From contig BFEA01000089.1 in assembly GCA_003427395.1 (NCBI GenBank), forward strand, positions 1,520,927 through 1,543,413: a stretch of 22,487 nucleotides of DNA, in the 5' to 3' direction. The first letter of the stretch is position 1; each line of letters opens with the position of its first letter. The position numbers were made by a program, and so were the translations under genes. The DNA is from Chara braunii. Taxonomy: Eukaryota; Streptophyta; Charophyceae; Charales; Characeae. Below are positions 1 to 9,284 of the stretch, one piece after another. The notes below the pieces were generated by a model. The model saw only the letters and a program-made list of their open reading frames with translations. It was not told where the DNA came from and did no database searches.

Positions 1-1300
1 GTGCAGAGCTGGACCAAGATTCGGATGGAGAAGGAGGGAGAGAAGCACGAAGGGGACGGGGATGGAATACAGTTATACAGGTTAGGGAAAGAAGGCGCGA
101 AGAAAAGAGAGGTAAGTCAGCTTGAAACACAGCGAGAAGCGGGGGAAGCTTGTATGTATGGCGCCGGTGCAGAAACAAAAGGCACCTAAACAGTTCCGTT
201 TCGTCTGTCCTAATCCTAAAACTAATTCAAGATTGAAAATTTCAAAAGCAATGTCTGCTCGCGGTCATAGACACACGAAAATCCTACACCTATTCAGTTT
301 CCGGCTGAAAATTCACAGAGCTTTCAAGGGCAAATTTGGGAGCTTTCACTTGCAAGAAAGGACACATCAGTGGGGTGTGCGTCCGCAAATTCCGGATTCT
401 CTAACTGTCGAACAAAATTCCTAGCGCGTTTGCTAAGGTGCATGTAAATTCCTACGTAAATTTATGGATCGCCGAAAAGAAATTTCAAAAAAGTCCGAGA
501 AAAACGACCATTGATTCCATGCATTAGTAGCATTACCCAACAGCCAAAAAGAAGTCGCCCCCAAAGCCCATTAGAGTTAATAAAGAATGCATAGCAAAAT
601 TCAGGGCCTCCGAAGTCCGTTCGGGTACGGAAGCTGGCATGTCACATGGCATCGGGTCTCATCCAAAGTATTCCAGAAATTAACTAACCCTCCCGCATCC
701 TCTGTTATTGGAATCCCTTGTTTTATGGCTAGGCCCGAAGACTCTCGCCAAAGTGAGTATTTGTGTACCGCTATGCCCCTTGCACTTGCTCTGCTTTGGC
801 CTTTCCTGCTAAACCTATTGCCATATGCCATATGTTGTCACCTTTTGTGTTCTCCTTCCCCCGCGGTTAGTCGACACGACACGACAGAAGGCGCCCGGTG
901 GGTTGGGATATTCAACTGCTATTTGTTTCCTCCTTGTTTATTTGCTACTGATAGATCATCTGTCACCACCTCCTATTCGTGGATCCCCTTGTTTCTTCCC
1001 TGCTTCTCATCCCTACTTTCTCCTGCTCATGCTTCGTCTCCTGTCTTTCCCCCCTTTTTCAAGATCCACCTCGACTCTCTGATCCACTATTCCTTACCTA
1101 ATTCGGCCGTTTCTACCCGGTGTGCCTCAAAACCCCGCCCCTCTCTGGTCCGTCATTTGTCCTGCGGTAGAACCCCCTCCCTGCCTCTTACTTGCACACT
1201 GCTACTTCGTCGAGTCTAGTAGTTGTCGCTACTCCTTACTTGACTCCTGGCCTACCTTCGCCTTAACATCAGTACCGAAACCTCGGTTCAAAGTGACATG
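1..1300. other. No recognisable gene; pyrimidine-rich in its second half
   Basis: Open frames of up to 210 codons exist here (587-1219 on the plus strand is the longest), but their translations show no domain I recognise. From about 830 to 1260 the plus strand is strongly C/T-rich, which suppresses stop codons and makes long spurious frames. A small hairpin with CCACC/GGTGG arms lies at 1309-1321, just past the end. The stretch could be leader or LTR sequence of the decayed element that follows, but no LTR ends or primer-binding site are visible. Confidence 0.4.
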
Positions 1301-2620
1301 CAAACCGCCACCAGCGGTGGAGGGATTTTGAGGACCGCCGGGCTGGATGTAACTGAGAAGCTCATCAATCTCCTTGTTGAACAAACAAGAGAAACAACCA
1401 AAGTTACGAAAGAAATTGTGAAAGGTTCAGAAGGACAACAGGAAGAAATCAAAGTCTGGGATGTGACTGACAAGTGAGAAACAACCAAAGTTATGAAGGA
1501 AATGCCGATTGACAAGGATAACTAAGCAGAAGAGGCACAAGGAGAGCAGGTGAAGGGATCCGAAAAGGGAGAAGCCAAGCAAAGCGCCCCAACCGCCAGA
1601 AATTGTATCGGAAATGGAAAAGCAAGCAAAAAAAACAGGAAAAGGACGACCGGCGAAGTGGAAATGGGAGAAGTGGAAGGATCGGTCATGGGAGAGGAGA
1701 AAGAGGAAGAGTGGAGAAAATAGGAGGATCTGGATATGGATGCAGAGCAGGATCATCAAAGCTATCTGAGAGGAACCTACAGATCCTCGCCTTGGTGGCT
1801 TGGGGGCTACACCTAGGAGCTGCAAAATAAAATAGTAGAGACTCAAGAGAGCAAGGACTTTATCTCAAGATTGCCCATGCCAGATACAGTAGAAAAATAT
1901 TAGTTGGGTCGCTGAGGTGCATGACCACATGACGAATTTTCCTGCCTCCATCAACCCTTTTGGGCCACCACAAGACGAGACGGGAACGGCAGAGCTCTTG
2001 GCTTCCCCCTATGCTCAAGGGTTACAGGAGGAGACGGAGGGCGAGCACACTGAACATAAAATCATTTCCACAACAGAGGAAAATAAATGGTCAACTTCAT
2101 ACCCACAGAAACCAATCAAGGAATCTGAAAGAGGCGAAGGAAGCAACGGGAATGGAACAACGGGGGGTGAAGCAGACATGAATGAGCAGAAATCCAGGAT
2201 CTGAAAAGAATTGCAGTCCTGCTGGAAGCACAGGGACAGGTGTTTCAGGAGAAGAACAGGGAAATGGCAGAGGGGAGCACTAAACTCTAAACAAATTGCC
2301 GGGAAGTTCCCGACAAAATGAGAGTGGCAGCAGCGCTGGATGCACCAAGCAGCGATGTGTCATCCGTAGTTCAGCCATTCAAATTCAGCCAGGAGAAAAA
2401 TTTAAGGGAATGGCTGGTAGCAGGGCTAAACATAACCAAAAAAAGAAAAAAGAAAAAAGGGCTACCCACTTTGGAAACTCTGCACGTAAAGGGCAGGAAG
2501 GAGCTAATAAGGGGTTATGTCTTAAGGTATGTATCGGAGACAGAGTTTTGACACATCTAGAAAATCATAGAAACTCTAGAATGGGTCCTAGAAAGACTTT
2601 TTGTGATTAGTTCATTTTAA
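1301..2620 (+). pseudogene. Decayed coding-like region, possibly retroelement gag or ORF1
   Basis: From the ATG at 1301 an open frame runs 59 codons to a TGA at 1478. It is charged and rich in Glu, Lys and Thr, as a coiled-coil segment would be. Coding-like character continues in shifting frames: Lys/Arg/Glu-rich at 1603-1830, then 2318-2551, whose product has a hydrophilic N-terminus, a Trp-containing patch (FKFSQEKNLREWLVAGL) and a Lys-rich stretch. Stops separate the pieces, so nothing intact can be made. No zinc knuckle, reverse transcriptase or other diagnostic motif is visible. A gag or LINE ORF1 is suggested only by composition and by the retroelement setting. It could equally be a decayed host exon series. 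Low certainty. Confidence 0.3.
1389..1505 (+). repeat. In-frame 87-bp imperfect tandem repeat in the coding-like region
   Basis: The motif encoding ETTKV, followed by one residue and KE, occurs at about 1391 and again at about 1478, 87 bp (29 codons) apart in the same reading frame. In the second copy the codon before ETTKV is TGA where the first copy has AGA. The spacing in whole codons suggests that the repeat arose in a translated protein. Confidence 0.5.
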
Positions 2621-2795
2621 ATGTGTTTCTCATTCGTTGTATTCCGACGAGTCATAAGGTAGGTTGTTGTTTAGTCACATTTAGAAATCAGAAACAAAAA
2701 AGAGGCAGCTTATGTTTCAGCTAATCAGGCTCCACCACATATTGAATTTGGCAATTGGCAGGATGTCGTCTCCACACTGAAGAATGCGGTTCCGA

Positions 2796-2830
2796 AGTTT
2801 CAAGTCTCCCCCGAGAGGAGACTTGAAACT
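2796..2830. repeat. Perfect 14-bp stem hairpin
   Basis: Arms 2796-2809 (AGTTTCAAGTCTCC) and 2817-2830 are exact reverse complements around a 7-nt loop. A weaker inverted repeat at about 2764-2776 and 2930-2943 lies outside it, so the hairpin may be the core of a small foldback element of roughly 180 bp. Confidence 0.75.
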
Positions 2831-3145
2831 CTTGAACAAATGGTTGTGTTGCCCTAGGGTTTCTCGGATGCGTCCTAGAAATGTTTTCACTTTCGTCATC
2901 ATTTGTTGTCTAGGACTTATCATTAGGATGCTGTGGGACGACAACTTTTTGCAGCTTCTTCGATGTCCTCGATGTGTCGAACAAGACACTCCTGTCTCAA
3001 CTGTGCCTTTTGTTACTTCATGTGTAGCGTGCTCTTGTCCAAGCACACTTTTTCCACAATGATTGTGCATTGTCACTTCCAAATTGCCCAGATCCAGCCA
3101 CAGAACAAGTGTAACTTTGAACTTCACAATGGCTACTTTACCCTC

Positions 3146-3217
3146 CCCCCCCCCCCTTCCTTTTTTTATTGGGGGGGGGGGGGGGAACTAAAAAGGGGGA
3201 AAGGAAAAAAAAAAAAC
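3146..3217. repeat. Homopolymer block: C run, T run, G run, A run
   Basis: About a dozen C, then T-rich sequence, then 14-15 G, then G/A-rich sequence ending in a run of about 11 A. The C and G runs are complementary and could fold back. Such runs are error-prone in sequencing, so the exact lengths should not be trusted. Confidence 0.7.
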
Positions 3218-3683
3218 CAAAGAGGAAAGATCTGAGATGCACCTAACCCAATCTTTTCCTTTGTCTGAGAGATACACGAGGGGCAGAGGGCTTTCTGCAT
3301 ATCCACGACAGTGCAGGCCAGTTCCTTAGGAATGGACCATGAAGCATGCGTCATTGGAAATACCTAGCCTTTCCCACTAGCTGCTACTAGATCGGATTTA
3401 GGATTTACTTGTGTGGCTTGTAACAAGACACATCCATGACACATCCACAATGTGATGTGTCTCTGCAGCAGGTGAACCTACAGACACTTTTTTTTTTGGG
3501 CATTAAGGCGCCCGGGCCTCCGAAATTATAGGCACTATACAAGGGGGCTGCGCTTTAAATGTACCAGCCTGGCGGGGACTCTTTCTATTTTTTCGGTAGC
3601 AAAAAGTTTGGGTTTGGCAACTTCAATCCACTGTACTGCTGCTTTAAAGGAAGAAAAAGCAAAGCATTGGTAGATACCCCGCA

Positions 3684-3721
3684 GCGTTCCTTGACACTGG
3701 TGATGCCAGTGCAAGGAATGC
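3684..3721. repeat. Imperfect hairpin
   Basis: GCGTTCCTTG and CAAGGAATGC, with inner CACTGG and CCAGTG, pair around TGAT. The stem is about 16 bp with one bulge and one G/T difference. No coding context; function unknown. Confidence 0.6.
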
Positions 3722-4493
3722 TCCACGCCCAATTCTGATTGACCCGAGTGCACGCAAGCATACATGCACACTAGGATTTCTCTTGATGTATCTGACTGCA
3801 ATTAGAACCAATGATTGATGTCCCTGACTGCAATGACATCCCCAGATCGGTAGAAAGAAATTCCTGTCGCGAGGAGGCCCTAAGGTGCACTACTTACTCC
3901 TAGACTGCCAGAGCCTGTGTCAGATGTCATCTTTACCATTCTCGTAGACACGTCCCTTCTAGAATCTGTCCAGCAGTGCATCAAATTGGAGGTTGAGAGC
4001 TCTGTCATCGGATCATTTGTCAGTAGATGGGCGGATAGTGGGCCTTGCTTAACTACTCAACATTCTACGTGCACTCGTACGCCTTTCTGGATCAGGTGCA
4101 TTCGAAGGAGTTCAGCATTTTCAGTCTATCGTGTAAAGTGTTGTGTTGTGTGGAGAGAGGCCCAGTATCACTGTTTTGTTTCGTTGTTAACACAGAAGAA
4201 AAGCGATTTTCCCCGTTTCCACATGCAGGATTGTGTCCCGCATTCATCGCACTTGCTTGTGTGTTTACTGATCGGGGTGCTAGTGGAACCTCGCTCTTGG
4301 GTGCAGGCCTAGTTGCACTACTCACCATCTGCCACAATCCGTGGTGGAAGCGTGAAGAGTGGAAAAACGCAAAATAGTGGTGAGTCGGCATCACAGTTGC
4401 AGTTACTCGGGAAGATTTAGGTTCAGCAGAAGAGTTAAACAGGGTTGTTGGTTGAGATCTCCAGCAGTGAAGCTGGAATACTTGCCAGAAAGT

Positions 4494-4640
4494 GATTTTG
4501 TGGAGGGACTGCTACCGTCTTCACCCGAATAGAACGCCCGTTCATTATAGCCGTATCTGGTACAATTTCGAGTTCAAATACAGCTACGATGACCGGGTGT
4601 TCTATTCGGGTGAAGACGGTGGTAGTACCCTCGTCAAAAC
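4494..4640. repeat. Long palindrome, copy 1 of a three-copy family
   Basis: Core arms 4514-4540 and 4594-4620 match at 26 of 27 positions as reverse complements. Weaker pairing continues inward to about 4559/4575 and outward to about 4494/4640, giving arms of roughly 65 nt around a short AT-rich centre. About 120 bp of this (4505-4625) aligns end to end with 17255-17372 and with 18346-18463. In those copies the palindrome is kept although the bases have changed. Confidence 0.8.
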
Positions 4641-4692
4641 TGATGTCCTTCGTGCTGATAACGTGAAGATCGGAGGTTTGAAACCTGCAGCA

Positions 4693-4699
4693 CCCCCCG

Positions 4700-4737
<38 letters not shown>

Positions 4738-4740
4738 TCC
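4693..4740. repeat. Poly-C tract, 35 consecutive C plus flanking C-rich bases
   Basis: Six C, one G, then C from 4700 to 4734, followed by TCCTCC. It could form a G-quadruplex (other strand) or an i-motif. The length is likely approximate because such runs are hard to sequence. Proline- or glycine-rich frames read through it are artefacts. Confidence 0.85.
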
Positions 4741-4843
4741 ACAAAACAGCAGTCGAAGCCGGGAAGCTCGCCACACACTGTGGCGAATGGAAAGAAACAC
4801 TCTCTAATAGTCTCTATACGTTCTGACAGTTTTTCACAAGCTC

Positions 4844-4887
4844 AAGTTTGGCGAGTAAGTGCAATGATGCACCTACTCGCCAAGCTT
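4844..4887. repeat. 20-bp stem hairpin inside the right end of the TIR element
   Basis: Arms 4844-4863 and 4868-4887 pair at 18 of 20 positions around a 4-nt loop. Each arm contains TTGGCGAGTA and GTGCA, the same motif as the element's terminal repeats. Confidence 0.8.
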
Positions 4888-5090
4888 GGCGGATGACGAG
4901 TAGTGCAACTAGGCCCTGTATCTCAGACAAAAAAAAAGGGATAATTGGATGTAGTGTGCCTTCTGAGATCTTTTCCTAAGCAGAAACGAGCAAGGATAAT
5001 GGTTATTCCACCTGGCAAGTGAATGAAGCCAGTACATATAACACCCCATGATGAGGCAGATCTGCTACCTGTTACAGAGCTGGACTTTCA

Positions 5091-5185
5091 GGCACAGGGG
5101 GGGTCACATTCCCATCCAGGCACACAGGGGTGCTCACATTCCCATCCAGTTCTGCTGAAGGAGAATGGGAATGCGAGCCCCCGTG
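5091..5185. repeat. Two direct copies and one inverted copy of a ~28-bp motif
   Basis: A unit running from GCACAGGGG to CACATTCCCATCCAG occurs at about 5092-5119 and 5120-5149. An inverted copy follows at about 5160-5185, so copy 2 and the inverted copy form a stem of about 25 bp. The related string GCTCACATTCCCA recurs at about 6966-6978, in the loop region of the large foldback. Confidence 0.7.
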
Positions 5186-5622
5186 GCGCTTCACAGGCCT
5201 CGTCATTGTTTGTATCCATTATTTTTATTCTCAAGGAGTAAAGAGAAGCAATCCATGTGCATGAGTTCATTGGATGGTTGATATGATGATACTGCACTCT
5301 GGTACATCCATCCCCACTTGCATGTACCTGGACACAGGCCTCAGAAGTCTTTTTTATTTTTTACATGCTAATTCCCTTTCTTTTTTTTTGAAACCACCAC
5401 GACCTCTGGACGCCAAGTGGCAAAAGTAACCTACTCTGAAAACAGCGGCGCCGGGCGGCCGCTGATATTTTTCATCGGCGGCTCCTGACCTCCGAATTTG
5501 AATATCGAGGCCCGCCAACGAAACGTCAAAGGTAGTCGTCCTTTAAGGCTAATTCTTTTAAACCACCAGTACTTAGCCCGGCCATTTTTCTCCGGTTCAC
5601 GGGTCAGACGACCAGAGCAAAG

Positions 5623-5641
5623 TGGCTGGTGCCACCAGCCA
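5623..5641. repeat. Perfect 9-bp hairpin with a 1-nt loop
   Basis: TGGCTGGTG and CACCAGCCA are exact reverse complements around a single C. No gene adjoins it, so it is not a convincing terminator. Confidence 0.6.
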
Positions 5642-6205
5642 AAAGGAGGCCAGCGCCATTTCGCCTTGTTTTGGCGTGCAGGGTGTTTCTAGCCTCAGGA
5701 AAAAGAGGCTCAGAAGCCCAACCAATTCAATTACCTGTTGAATCTGGACAAGACAGCCTTTTAGACCTTTCTATTATCATTATAGTGTTATGGGGAACCC
5801 CGTAGCAGCCACATCTGTCTGTGTTCATGCCTCGAACGAGGGAACATGCCGGGGCTGCAGTCTTTTTGCTTTTTTTCCGCCGTCTTCTCTTGGATAAGCA
5901 CTCTTTTCAGTTGTCTTCATGTGTTCTCAACTTCCAATGGGTTGGACTACTTATATGTCTTGTTCCTTGCCAGCACTATTTATTTATTATTGATTTGTCC
6001 ATTATTTGTTTGCTTGGGTGGCACGACAAACAATCTAACTGACCAACGGGCCTAGCCAAGTTCGTACACCCATCCGCTGCTGAAATATAGTCCCAACTTT
6101 GAATCCAGATGCAATCAGACTCTAAATTACCTGCGGTCGGTCAGTTTAATGATGATATCTCAGGGGAGGAGGAGGGGGGAAGAAAAAAGAAAAAAAGAAA
6201 AAAAA

Positions 6206-6513
6206 AATCTAACTGCCAAAATTGGTGTGGACTGCAGAAGAATGGTGGTAGGATCTATATGATTGTATTCTTGACGATGAAAAAGTCCACCCCGTCATCC
6301 CGAAAATTGGAGGCCAAGCCATATTTGATGCATCCTGTTCAACTGGAAGGGAGAAAACAACTGCTGCCAGCTGGATCCGAAAAGCAGGAGACTTCAGGAG
6401 ACTGATTGACAGTGGCAGTTTAAGCCCCCAAGGCCAACTGGTTTCTGCATGAACCTGGCAGCACTGTACCAACATGGCTGTACCTGGTCATGCTGAGCCT
6501 TTTTGAAAAAGAG
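6206..6513 (+). repeat. Foldback-family repeat, direct copy 1
   Basis: This copy begins AATCTAACTGCCAAAATTGG after an A-rich tract and ends in the A-rich tail of a GAGCCTTTTTG segment. It is closely similar to 6541-6872 except that 18 bp present in copy 2 (the segment containing GGCCTCGTGTAATG) are missing, with a shared G at the junction. Short frames across it have stops at different places in the three copies, and I recognise no protein. Confidence 0.8.
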
Positions 6514-6540
6514 GGCGGGGTGGGAAAAAAAAAAGAAGAC

Positions 6541-6872
6541 AATCTAACTGCCAAAATTGGTGTGAAGGACTGCAGAAGAATGGTCGTAGGATCTATATGA
6601 TTGTAATCTTGACGATGAAAAAGTTCACGCCGTCATCCCGAAAACTGGAGGCCAAGCCATATTTGATGCATCCTGTTCAACTGGAAAGGGAGAAAACTAC
6701 TACTGCCAGCTGGATCCGAAAAGGATGGCCTCGTGTAATGCAGGAGACTTCAAGAGACTGATTGACAGTGGCAGTTTAAGCCCCCAAGGCCAACTGGTTT
6801 CTGCATGAACCTGGCAGCACTGTACCAACATGGCTGTACCTGGTCATGCTGAGCCTTGTTGAAAAAGAGGGG
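6541..6872 (+). repeat. Foldback-family repeat, direct copy 2 (left arm of palindrome)
   Basis: Starts with the same AATCTAACTGCC as copy 1, 335 bp downstream of it, again after a G/A-rich tract. From ATCCCG at 6635 onward it is mirrored by 7274 back to 6976. The 18 bp missing from copy 1 are present both here and in the inverted copy, so copy 1 carries the deletion. Confidence 0.8.
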
Positions 6873-7274
6873 GATAGAGGTCCCAGCAGAAGAACAAACC
6901 TAAATATGCATGTGAAGAAAAACTGCCCGACTGGAAAGGAGAGAATGTGTGTTTTTGAGGTGGGCTGCTCACATTCCCAGTCGGGCATTTTTCCTTCACA
7001 TCCATATTTAGGTTTGTTCATCTGCTGTGACCTCTATCCCCCACTTTTTCAACAAGGCTCAGCATGACCAGGTACAGCCATGTTGTAACAGTGCTGCCAG
7101 GTACAGGCAGAAACCAGTGGGCCTTGGTGGCTTAAACTGCCACTGTCTATCAGTCTCCTGAAATCTCCTAGATTACACGAGGCCATGCTTTTCGGCTCCA
7201 ACTGTCAGCAGTTGTTTTCTCCCTTCCAGTTCACAGGATGCAGCAAATATGGCTTGGCCTCCAATTTTCGGGAT
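6635..7274. repeat. Large palindrome with ~300-bp arms and 41-bp loop
   Basis: Left arm 6635-6934 and right arm 6976-7274 are inverted copies over their whole length, with scattered substitutions. Landmarks in order on the left are GGAGGCCAAGCCATATTTG, GACAGTGGCAGTTTAAGCC, ATGGCTGTACCTGGTCATG, ACAAACCTAAATATG and TGCCCGACTGG. Their complements occur in reverse order on the right. The first ~95 bp of copy 2 (6541-6634) have no partner. A transcript in either direction would fold into a very long double-stranded stem. I cannot name the element family. Confidence 0.9.
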
Positions 7275-7405
7275 ATCTAGGAAGAAGACGACCGCCATAG
7301 CTGATCCGTACTTAGGGTGAGAGAGCTTACGAGAGCATTCCGGAAGTGAGAGTGAGCCATCCAAGGACAGAGAGGGAAAGAGTGAGCGAGGGAGGTTGAC
7401 CGCCT

Positions 7406-7406
7406 G

Positions 7407-7456
<50 letters not shown>
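7406..7456. repeat. Compound microsatellite (CA)n(GA)n
   Basis: About eight CA units are followed by about eighteen GA units. It sits between the foldback cluster and the LTR end and may be at or near the LTR's 5' part. Confidence 0.95.
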
Positions 7457-7460
<4 letters not shown>

Positions 7461-7489
7461 AGTGAGAGGTTACCTGTGGGATGTTGATG

Positions 7490-7638
7490 GCAATAGCGGC
7501 CATAACTGTTTGTATTATGAAATCGAGTCTTGTATTAGTGTTCCATCTTGGTGGAGCTGACTTGTCATCTCGATGTTCTGCGAACTTCCACATTATGCAA
7601 GTTGGAATTTGGAGTTGAATTCGAGTGGGTTCCATGCA
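7490..7638 (+). mobile_element. 3' part of an LTR (LTR retrotransposon)
   Basis: The sequence ends in GCA at 7638, one base before a perfect primer-binding site, which is where an LTR should end. A start is not certain; a TG at about 7318 would give an LTR of ~320 bp. The last ~115 bp (from GTGTTCCATCTTGGTGGAGC) are similar to 16829-16955 and 17975-18096 in the tandem units, and weaker similarity starts at about 7490 (GGCCATAAC against GGTCATAAC). No matching 3' LTR is visible downstream of the gag within the window. Confidence 0.6.
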
Positions 7639-7639
7639 C

Positions 7640-7651
7640 TGGTATCAGAGC
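7640..7651 (+). promoter_or_regulatory. Primer-binding site for initiator Met-tRNA
   Basis: TGGTATCAGAGC is the classic plant LTR-retrotransposon primer-binding site, complementary to the 3' end of initiator methionine tRNA. It lies one base after a plausible LTR end in CA and upstream of a gag-like gene in the same orientation. Confidence 0.85.
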
Positions 7652-8363
7652 GTACCGTTGCACTTGCATGGAGGGATTTGGAGATCGGGTTCAGTTAAGG
7701 CCGGTGGGCGAGAAAGAGGGGTTGACTGCGGAGTTGGAGGCAAGTGGAAAAAGAGGTGAGTGGGGGATTCAAGGAGCGGTGATGTACCTGCATTGGTAGC
7801 AAGCGGCAAGGAGCAACAAGACTTTAGTGAAGTGCTTCTCTCCCCTGTCTTGTCAATTCCTGCAATCGTTTCTATTTTTAGAATCTTGTTTGTACTTTCT
7901 CATTGGTGCTGCTGGCTACGATCTTTTATCGGTGATAACTTGAGTCTATTGAGTCTGCTTGAGTCTGTTGAGTATGTTGATTGAGTCTGCTAGCTCTGAC
8001 TTAGGTTAGGGTAGCCACCCGACAACTGGCAAGCGACCAAGTCAAGTAAGGAGCACAGGCATGAGCGGCAGACGCTTGTAGCCCCAAGGATCGGTACTGA
8101 CCGGTGTGCGATTCAACCGTGTGACTTAGTAAGGGGTCTGTCTAAGTCTTGAGAGGGACCTTACCTGAGTCAATGAGCCACGCAATTCATGAGGACGATT
8201 ATTGGCAGACCTTAAATTGTTGGTTGGCTCGTTGACCTCGCTTTGGAACCCATAGCGATAGCCATAGTTGAGGAAGGGAAGGTAAGTAGCAATCGACCCT
8301 AAGTGATAGGCTAAGTGTTGAGGGTTAGGTCCTAAGTGTTGAAGGAGGCGGAGCAACTTTGGT
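7652..8363 (+). other. 5' leader of the LTR element, no gene
   Basis: About 700 bp between the primer-binding site and the gag frame. No coherent coding frame is visible. It contains short repeats: TTGAGTCT-like units five times at about 7936-7990, and CCTAAGTG/TTGAGGG variants at about 8299-8345. Leaders of this length are common in plant LTR elements. Confidence 0.5.
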
Positions 8364-8952
8364 AACCTGCTGAAGCCGAAGAAGAAGAAGAAAAAGAAAA
8401 GGATACAGAAGCAGTTGGAGGAGAGAAGAAGGGCCAAGACAAGGCAGAGTCTAGCACCCCGCCTCCAACAGCTATGGTCAGTTTTCAGGAGGACCTGCAG
8501 AGGTTCAAAGAGGCCATTGGGGTGCCCCAAGGGGGTCAACTGTCAGAGAACTTGGAGGCGAAAGGTCGAGCGGTGCAGGCCGCCATAGCTGTTGCGGAAG
8601 GGGAGGAAAAGGAGATACAAGAGCAGGATCTGCAGTTTGAGGAAGGAAGGCAGGCGATGGACAAGAAGAAGAAGGGGTCAGAACAGAAGGCCAAGATGTT
8701 GCAAGCAGGGGCAACGCTTATAGATCAACTAAAAGAACGAATGACACAAGAATCCAACCTCGACGTAGCCCTTCTCTGTCGACTGGCCCTCAATTCCACT
8801 AATGGGACTACCGCCTTGTGAGTGATGGTGGAGAACTTGTCTAAATGTCAGGATGTGGTGATACACAAGTGGGGCGGCATGTTGGAACACACCTATAAGG
8901 TGGTGCATGACACATGCCAAGGATATGTTGTGGGAATAGTGGAGAACATCCA

Positions 8953-8996
8953 AAAGGACATGGAAGAGAAAGCTAAAGGACATGGAAGAGAAAGCT
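8953..8996 (+). repeat. Perfect 22-bp tandem duplication in gag
   Basis: The 22-bp unit from AAAGGACATGG to GAAAGCT is repeated exactly. Because 22 is not a multiple of three, it moves the gag frame, and the frame before the duplication matches the capsid frame only if one copy is discounted. The lack of differences between copies suggests a recent slip. Confidence 0.95.
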
Positions 8997-9284
8997 AAGT
9001 GAAGGAAACTTGATGGAGGAGATGGCGGTGATGGAGATAGAGATGGAGACTGTAAGGGGAAAGGAAAGGAAGAAGAAAGTGAAGGGGAATGGAGGGACAT
9101 AATTATAGTCAAAGTTCCCTTTAAGTACAGTGGGATGAAAAAAGAAAACATCAGGCAGTGGGAGGCAGCAGTAAGAACATACTTATAGGCACGAAGATCC
9201 CTTATGAGGGATGTGTTGATGGGCGTCTTGTGTTTGGGGGCCGATGCCTTGAACTATGCAATATCGGACTCTGATGCAATCGAG

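Larger units (their letters stand above)
2621..4305. other. No recognisable gene; scattered hairpins and homopolymers
   Basis: Frames up to 136 codons occur (2717-3127 minus, 3917-4312 plus) but none shows a recognisable domain, and opposite-strand frames overlap. The structure present is listed separately: a perfect 14-bp hairpin, a C/G homopolymer block and a hairpin near 3.7 kb. An outer inverted repeat (TGTCGTC plus CCAC) brackets about 2764-2943 around the first hairpin. Confidence 0.5.
4306..4915. mobile_element. 610-bp element with 29-bp terminal inverted repeats (MITE-like)
   Basis: The left end 4306-4334 and the right end 4887-4915 are inverted repeats matching at 26 of 29 positions. 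Both begin GGCCTAGTTGCACTACTC, and all three differences are transitions. Just inside the right end, 4844-4887 is a hairpin whose arms repeat the same theme (GCAC, then TACTCGCCA), so variants of one motif occur four times near the termini. Such subterminal repeats are typical of transposase binding sites in non-autonomous DNA transposons. The interior holds a long palindrome and a C run, and no transposase. I see no clear target-site duplication at these borders, so the true ends may lie slightly elsewhere or the flanks have decayed. Superfamily not assignable. Confidence 0.55.
4916..6205. other. No recognisable gene; short repeats and hairpins
   Basis: No frame here translates to a recognisable domain. 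The content I can support is the repeated CACATTCCCATCC block at 5091-5185, a GC-rich hairpin AGCGGC/GCCGCT near 5442-5462, the hairpin at 5623-5641 and purine-rich low-complexity sequence at 6160-6208 leading into the next repeat. Confidence 0.5.

Noticed and set aside
587-1219. 210-codon plus-strand frame
   Set aside because: Pyrimidine-rich composition removes stops; the product has no recognisable domain or plausible gene context.
4435-4896. Poly-Gly and poly-Pro frames at 4435-4800 and 4492-4896
   Set aside because: They depend on the C run; the rest is the palindrome read on both strands.
7394-7456. Possible regulatory GAGA element
   Set aside because: A plain (CA)n(GA)n microsatellite explains it; no promoter evidence.
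7318-7638. Complete LTR with a TG start at 7318
   Set aside because: Only the 3' end is supported, by the primer-binding site and by similarity to the tandem units; the start lacks a partner LTR and a target duplication, so it is not asserted.
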